A stretch of DNA of 64,000 nt from Turbatrix aceti. Lineage: Eukaryota; Nematoda; Chromadorea; Rhabditida; Panagrolaimidae. The number at the start of each line of letters is the position of its first letter. Position 1 is the first letter of the stretch. Of this stretch, positions 58,599 through 64,000 are shown piece by piece. The notes under the pieces were generated by a model. It was not told the origin of the DNA. It made no database searches and was given only the letters and a program-made list of their open reading frames with translations. The position numbers were made by a program, and so were the translations under genes. Where the stretch lies: the NCBI GenBank assembly GCA_963969345.1, contig OZ017767.1:10732471-10796470 (forward strand), in the 5' to 3' direction.

Positions 58599-60149
58599 TT
58601 TTGTGTGCCATCCTTGGACGCAGTGCCATCCTTTGAACTTGTTGGGTTTGTATATTGTTGTCGTCTCTGCAGTCAAAAGTTTGATCCGATAGTCAATATT
58701 CTTCTAAGATTTTTTTTGCCACGTTTGGTAAACATTTTTTGTAATAAATTCAGACAATGTGTCAATGGAATTCAATGTTTCTCAATTAATGCTCCGAATC
58801 TCATGTTTGACGAAACATACCACGCAAATTTATTCATGACCATGATTAAATTAATTTTCAAAAATCGCTGATTTGATCCCACGCAAAAAAATTGTAAAAC
58901 ATAAATATTTCATTAATATTTCTTTAGCATCAAAAAGTTTTTTGATGTAACGGAAATCGTTGTCTTTTCATTCAATCAACCGAATGGGAAAAAGTCAGAT
59001 GCAATGATCACGAAACTCATAGTTCCTATCGATTTTTAAGACAGACTGCGAGAAAATTTAGGATGGACGACTTTTTCACTTTTTACACTTTCAAATGTTT
59101 TGAGTCTAAGTTTTGGGCCTTTGGGAGAAAAGTCTAAAGCCGCGATATTTTGATTTAAAAAAATCGGATTCTGTAGATTTGACTACAACAGTGTTTTTCA
59201 TAAAAACTATTCTACGAACTCACTTGGAAATGGAAAAATCTGAAAATTTTTAGACGGGGGTTTTGGAGGAAGGGAATTTCAGTGACGTACTCAGAATTAA
59301 AAAAAAGCATCTGCAAGTATTTTTTATGAATTTCATAATTACTAAAAAATTTGCAGCGTCCGTGTAATATCCACCGGAACGGATTTGACAAGCCTATCTT
59401 GTAGCCTTTGTAGCTTTAGTAGCTATCACCGTTTTACTTAAAACATCAATTTTAAGAGTGGGCCTATCCTTACTGAACGCACTGTAGTCACCTCAATTTC
59501 GAAGGTTTCAACGTTTTATTTTTTATTCTCGATCAAAGAAAGCGGCAACCGCGGGGTTAAGTAGCAATAAAATAGTGTGGTATCACTACTCTTCAGCGGT
59601 TGAAACCCCTCTTCCGATCTTGATGTTGATTTTTTTTAGCCGAGTTTTAACACGATTTAAAAAAAAACAAGCTATGATTTCATAAAACGATCCAAAAATA
59701 AGTTTGGAATCAACGAATGTTTTAACTGAAAGAGCGATGCCAGAACATTATCTTATAATATTTATTACCACTTGGCCCGGCGGTTGCAGCGTTCCATGAT
59801 TCTAAACACTGAAAAAAAAATATTTCAGTTCTTTTGAGCGTTCGTTGCATTTTTCTTTTATCTTCGATATCAAAGTGTCTTTTAAAGTTGTTCAGAAAAA
59901 ACTTCATCGGACTTTCAAATTTTCATGACAGTTTTCTACGGTAATTGTTCCCATTACTTTTCAGCGGTCTTACAACTGCGAATTTTATTTTAGATTTTTT
60001 AGTTTGCGGTGATTTGGCGTATCGAAAAATAAATAATGCCGATAAAATCGAAAGTGGGCCTATCCTTTCTGAACGCACTGTATCGTCTTTTTAAAAATCT
60101 CCCGGGAGAATTTTTTTCCCCGGGAGAATCTCCGGAGATTCTCCGGAGA
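58599..60149. other. TE block, unclassified part
   Basis: No protein domain seen. The phrase GGGCCTATCCTTNCTGAACGCACTGTA occurs twice in direct orientation (about 59461 and 60056). The CTCCCGGGAGA-type repeat copy 3 lies at about 60090-60155. The rest is AT-rich. Confidence 0.45.
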
Positions 60150-60675
60150 AATTCTCAATTTTTTGTTTAACGGAAAAAAACATAAAAAAAATTTTGAACG
60201 TGCATAGAATTGAACAGGGGTCTCAAAATGGTAAAAAAGTGTGCAGAACGATAACAATAGACGGACTAGACTATTGCGACTTGTTCGTAGACCATTCTCG
60301 CTGAGCAATAAACTTTTTTTTACTGCAGTAGCGACTGACATTGGGCAGCCAGACCTTCCAATTACTTTTTGCTGCCAAAACGCCAATTTAGTCCGCGTGG
60401 TAGTAATTTTCTGTGTCGCTCGAAAATCAACTGCGCAAAGTGCTTCTTTTATTAAAGCCTACCACCCTGCATCAGCCGCTGACTGCAGTGCTGCTGCGGA
60501 TTAACTTCCCAAAACGTCCCCCCTCCCTTTCACACCGTGCGTGCATAGGTTCTCTTTCTCTGCGTCTCAATGAAAAATGCAATATTAATGATGTCGCTTG
60601 TTCAATCAAGCTTTTTGCGTAAGCAGGTAGACAAAAGCTGCCTACGAGCATCCATCTTCGGTTTAATTACCCAAG
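60150..60675. repeat. Direct repeat copy A in TE block
   Basis: Shares with 62340-62830 a long stretch of near identity, including GCAGCCAGACCTTCCAATTA, CGCCAATTTAGTCCGCGTGG and GATTAACTTCCCAAAACGTC. Its first 130 bases also match 63010-63130. Confidence 0.9.
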
Positions 60676-61564
60676 TTTGAGGTAAACATTGATTTCCGCC
60701 CTTGCGAAAGCTTGTGGCTGAATACCACTGAATTTTGGAAAGCATTTGTATAAGCAAATGCAGAAAAATGAAATTTATTTTTTCATGATAATATTTCGCC
60801 GCGAATTAATTCTGTGACAACCCTAACTAGAGTAACTTATCACGCTGAAACGATTGGTCCAACTCCCGTTCTCGTAGCTTTTACCGTTTAGCCACAGAGG
60901 CACTTTTAAGGGGTGGCGCTATCTTTTTTTTAACCACTTTACAAGCAGGGATCGTATAACGTTTGAATGTTGACCTCAGTACGGTAAACGAACTGTGTGT
61001 TCAACTTTTTGGCGGGAAAATATTTTATCGGCACAGTAACGCATTGGCATAGCAGCATTCAGCAACCGCGTCGCGAATCGACTCATCGGTTCGCACATCC
61101 CTGAAGAGTGGTAACAGTCTGTCGTGGTCGTGCCGTCGTGGTCGACGCGGATGCTATGCCATTTGCTTGTATACTTTTCTGATGAGTATTTTTCCCGCCA
61201 AAAAATTTAACATACAACTCGCAGACGTCTTTGAATTAGACAGTAAAGGACCGTACTTTCTGTGGTGTCACCTCAGTGCATTTATTAGTTAGACAAAGTG
61301 TGTGCGCGTATGCTTAATTTTGTTACACCGACACGCAGACGCGCTTTCAAGTTTTCATTCACAACCTCCCATGCAATCAGGGCAATGCTAATTTTAATGG
61401 CAGAGGAAGATAAACAAGCAAGTGCGAGCAATGAGCAGGAGCAGGGAGATTGTATTTTCTTTCCTGCCGAAACAAGAATATTAGTATATTGTTTAAACCA
61501 GAAAATTGGGAATAACAATATTGTACTTGAAAGAGAAGGTTCAGGACAAAAATCAAGCGGGGAT
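60676..61564. other. TE block between repeats, short open frame
   Basis: Includes a possible small element at 61000-61211 with ends GTTCAACTTTTTGGCGGGAA and its inverted counterpart. An open frame at 61298-61567 continues in frame beyond the element at 61565-62195 if that element is removed (stop at about 62241). It has no recognised domain. Confidence 0.4.
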
Positions 61565-62195
61565 TAGTGTTTGGCTGATATCAGGTTTTGCCTGATATCA
61601 GAGTCTGATACTGATAATGATATCAGCATCAGTATCAGCCAGGATAAGATTTGGTATCAGGATGATATCAGAATGATATCATGATATCGATTTTTCGTCA
61701 AAATATGCTTAAAAATACCGTTTTTTTTTGCCATTTGCTCACAATTAATGTAAACAATTCTCATTTTTATGTCTCCGAGTAAAGCCATCCTATATATTAA
61801 ACCGTTTTACTCTCATTTGAAAATGCGGCCCGTTTTTGACTACTGCATCGGCGGCCTGTTGAAATTCCTGATGCTTACACATTCTGTGCAACCAGGATTT
61901 TCGACCGCTAGGCAGAGCAAGCGGTAAAAGACCGAAAAATTATAAAGCGGGAGTGGAGCCAACTGCATAATGAAAAAAAAATTAGGTGCGCGAGCGTACA
62001 TAATTTAGAAAAAAAGAAACGGGAGTGGGGAGACAAAAAAAATTTTCTGGGGTTAATTATCGAAACTATCATTATAACTGGTGATATCATGATATCATTC
62101 TGATATCATCCTGATATCAGTATCATATCATGATAGTGTTTGCAACTATCACTATCATATCATGATGGCAAAAAAATGGTATCAGCCAAACACTA
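61565..62195. mobile_element. 631-bp MITE with 8-bp target duplication
   Basis: Ends TAGTGTTTGGCTGATATCAG and, at the right, TATCAGCCAAACACTA. Flanked by exact duplications GCGGGGAT (61557-61564 and 62196-62203). Inner parts near both ends are filled with GATATCATGATATCAG-type palindromes. No transposase ORF. The 8-bp duplication and TAGTG end fit hAT-type non-autonomous elements (inference). Confidence 0.92.
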
Positions 62196-62339
62196 GCGGG
62201 GATAGCGGTATTGTGTTTGAGAAGAAGGTTGGATTCATTTGAGCAAATTTTCAAAATCTGAATTCAATTTGGTAATCACAAAGTGGCAATGTTTTCATAG
62301 CGGGGCCGGCTGTTTGCGCGGAGTATTTGACGATTCTCG

Positions 62340-62830
62340 CTGACATTGTCAATTTTTTGTTTAACGGAGAAAACATAAAAAAAATTTGAACGTGTATAGA
62401 ATTGAACCGGGGTCTCAAAATTGTAAAAAGGTGTGCAGAAGAACAATACTAGACGCAATAGACTATTGCAACTTGTTTGTATACCATTTTCGCTGAGCAA
62501 TAAACTCTTTTTTACTGCAGTAGCGACTGACATTGGGCAGCCAGACCTTCCAATTACTTTTTGCTGCCAAAACGCCAATTTAGTCCGCGTGGTAGTAATT
62601 TTCTGTGTCGCTCGAAAATCAACTGCGCAAAGTGCTTCTTTTATTAAAGCCTACCACCCTGCATCAGTCGCTGACTGCAGTGCTGCTGCGGATTAACTTC
62701 CCAAAACGTCCCCCCTCCCTTTCACACCGTGTGTGCATAGGTTCTTTTTCTCTGCGTCTCTTCGAATAATGCAATGCGGATGATCACGCTTGGCGCTACA
62801 AGCTTTTTGTGTAAGCAGATGGACAAGAGC
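62340..62830. repeat. Direct repeat copy B in TE block
   Basis: Second copy of 60150-60675, same orientation, about 2.2 kb downstream. The downstream parts diverge but share short words (AAGCTTTTTG.GTAAGCAG, CCGCCCTTGCGAAAGCTT). Confidence 0.9.
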
Positions 62831-63009
62831 TGTGTTTGCGGATCATTTTTTCATAGTTTTTTTGCGTATGCAGAGGGACAAAAGGTGTCTCCGCGCATCC
62901 TTCTTCCGCCCTTGCGAAAGCTTATGGATGGAATAACTAATTTTTGAAATGCATAAGGACTGGTATGCGTGATCAGGTTCGGAACAAACAACAATTATTT
63001 TTGATATCG

Positions 63010-63130
63010 CTAATTTTTTTTGTTTAACGGAGAAAACATAAAAAAATATTTGAACGTGAACCTGGGTCTCAAAATGGTAAAAAAGTGTGCAGAACGTGAA
63101 TAATAGACGCACTACACTGTTGCAACTTGA
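63010..63130. repeat. Direct repeat copy C, truncated
   Basis: TTGTTTAACGGAGAAAACAT, GGGTCTCAAAATGGTAAAAA and GTGTGCAGAAC match the first part of copies A and B. It ends where a TTGTCCAGAAATTACGTCAT-bearing sequence begins. Confidence 0.8.
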
Positions 63131-63394
63131 GGTTTGTCCAGAAATTACGTCATCGCAAAATTGGGGATTATTTACCCCCTCCCCCCTAAATGACGTCATT
63201 TTGAAAACAAATTGTCATTTTCTAGCGGTTTTTTTACAACTGGAAAGTTCTGCGACTCCGGATCTCTGTATATTTTTGAATTAAACGACTGTCAGACAGT
63301 CTCACTCTGTATGGGATTACCCGGGGTACAATCGCCGTGTTCCACGCAGGTGACAAAGTTAAAGGATGTGGTTTATTCGTTGCTCGTATACCTC

Positions 63395-63675
63395 GGGGAG
63401 AGGACAATACAGCAACAATTCGGTCAGAGCCGTATTCAATTATTATAGCCGTGCTTCGCGCAGACGCTGCGGAGACCAGGTTCCCAGCGATAGTTTTCAA
63501 AGTGACTGCGGCAGGTGTGAATAACGCCCGGAAGGGCACGGTGAAGCGCTCGCATTCTCAAAGGATGCGGCACTCTGCGCTAACATAATTCTAAAATAAG
63601 AGCATGACATTTTTGGCAATTGCCGACTGCGCGCAAATGATCGCAAAAATTAGCCGTCTTGACTGCAGCTTCGAG
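63395..63675. repeat. Right 281-bp inverted repeat of the 3' TE block
   Basis: Reverse complement of 58318-58598. Together the arms enclose 4.8 kb. Confidence 0.88.
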
Positions 63676-63851
63676 CCCAAACAGCCGCGGCTGTTCGATC
63701 TGTGTACAAAAATAAAAAGCCTCAAAAATTGACAAATCGATTTTGCCAAAAAAACACATTTTTACTCCGAGAGTAACAACTCACTAGAAAAAATGATCGC
63801 GTTTGACGCCAAATTTTGTTCAATGTCGGGGCAGGGTCGGCGCAAGGGCTT

Positions 63852-63960
63852 GTCCAGAAATTACGTCATTGCAAGAGGGGGGGAGGGGGGTCAGTCCAAA
63901 AATGACGGAAAATGATGGAGGGGGGAGGGGGGTACTGCTCAAAATGACGTCATTAAAAAA
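63852..63960. mobile_element. TTGTCCAGAAATTACGTCAT element end
   Basis: TTGTCCAGAAATTACGTCAT followed by G-rich GGGGGAGGGGGG and AAAATGACGTCATT. A similar set lies at 63130-63205 (TTGTCCAGAAATTACGTCAT, C-rich part, AAATGACGTCATTTTG). Each looks like a short element with a TGACGTCA palindrome. Confidence 0.6.
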
Positions 63961-64000
63961 TTTCAAGAATTGGCTTACGAATTTTCTAAATTTCAGTTTT

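Overview
This is a 64 kb piece of an animal (metazoan) nuclear genome, most likely from a nematode or a similar small invertebrate. All recognisable genes are split by short AT-rich introns that end in a T-run followed by CAG. Several start codons lie 5-55 bases behind such an acceptor, as expected of spliced-leader trans-splicing. The protein families (MATH/BTB, claudin-like, GLCT-type glucuronyltransferase, FLYWCH-like, CENP-B-type HTH) fit that group. Species assignment is inference; no rRNA, tRNA or mitochondrial marker was found.

Layout. 0-12.2 kb: a MATH/BTB-like gene (-), a claudin-like four-TM gene (+), a DHRS4-type dehydrogenase (+) interrupted by a transposable element, a PRXL2A-type redox protein (+), a small N-acylated-type protein (+), and a GNAT acetyltransferase (-). 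12.2-20.8 kb: mostly non-coding, with three small genes (a secreted basic peptide, an 80-residue helical protein and an acidic protein). 20.8-39 kb: one transcription-factor-like gene with psq/Brinker-like and CENP-B-type HTH domains. Its proposed first intron is 14.7 kb of GC-rich simple repeats and hairpins. 40.5-44.6 kb: a second copy of the small acylated-type gene (-) and a REXO-family 3'-5' exonuclease (-). 47.4-52.1 kb: TMX1 and HDAC11 (both +). 52.5-58 kb: five compact genes: an orphan (-), a FLYWCH-like gene (+), an orphan with a Ser/Arg/acidic middle (-), a divergent B3GAT-like glucuronyltransferase (+) and a 92-residue orphan (-). 58.3-64 kb: a gene-poor block of nested transposable elements.

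The genes do not form an evident pathway. TMX1, PRXL2A and DHRS4 are redox proteins of the ER, of the cytosol or membrane, and of the peroxisome. The strongest structural themes are mobile-element ones. Inverted copies of about 310-340 bp bracket single genes (claudin-like and TMX1). A 947-bp long-TIR element with an exact 8-bp target duplication sits in frame inside the DHRS4 exon. A 631-bp element with an 8-bp target duplication lies inside the 3' TE block. There are also several long foldback hairpins. Exon boundaries below were placed by hand from GT/AG sites and phase; where a total length is given, the exons sum to a whole number of codons.
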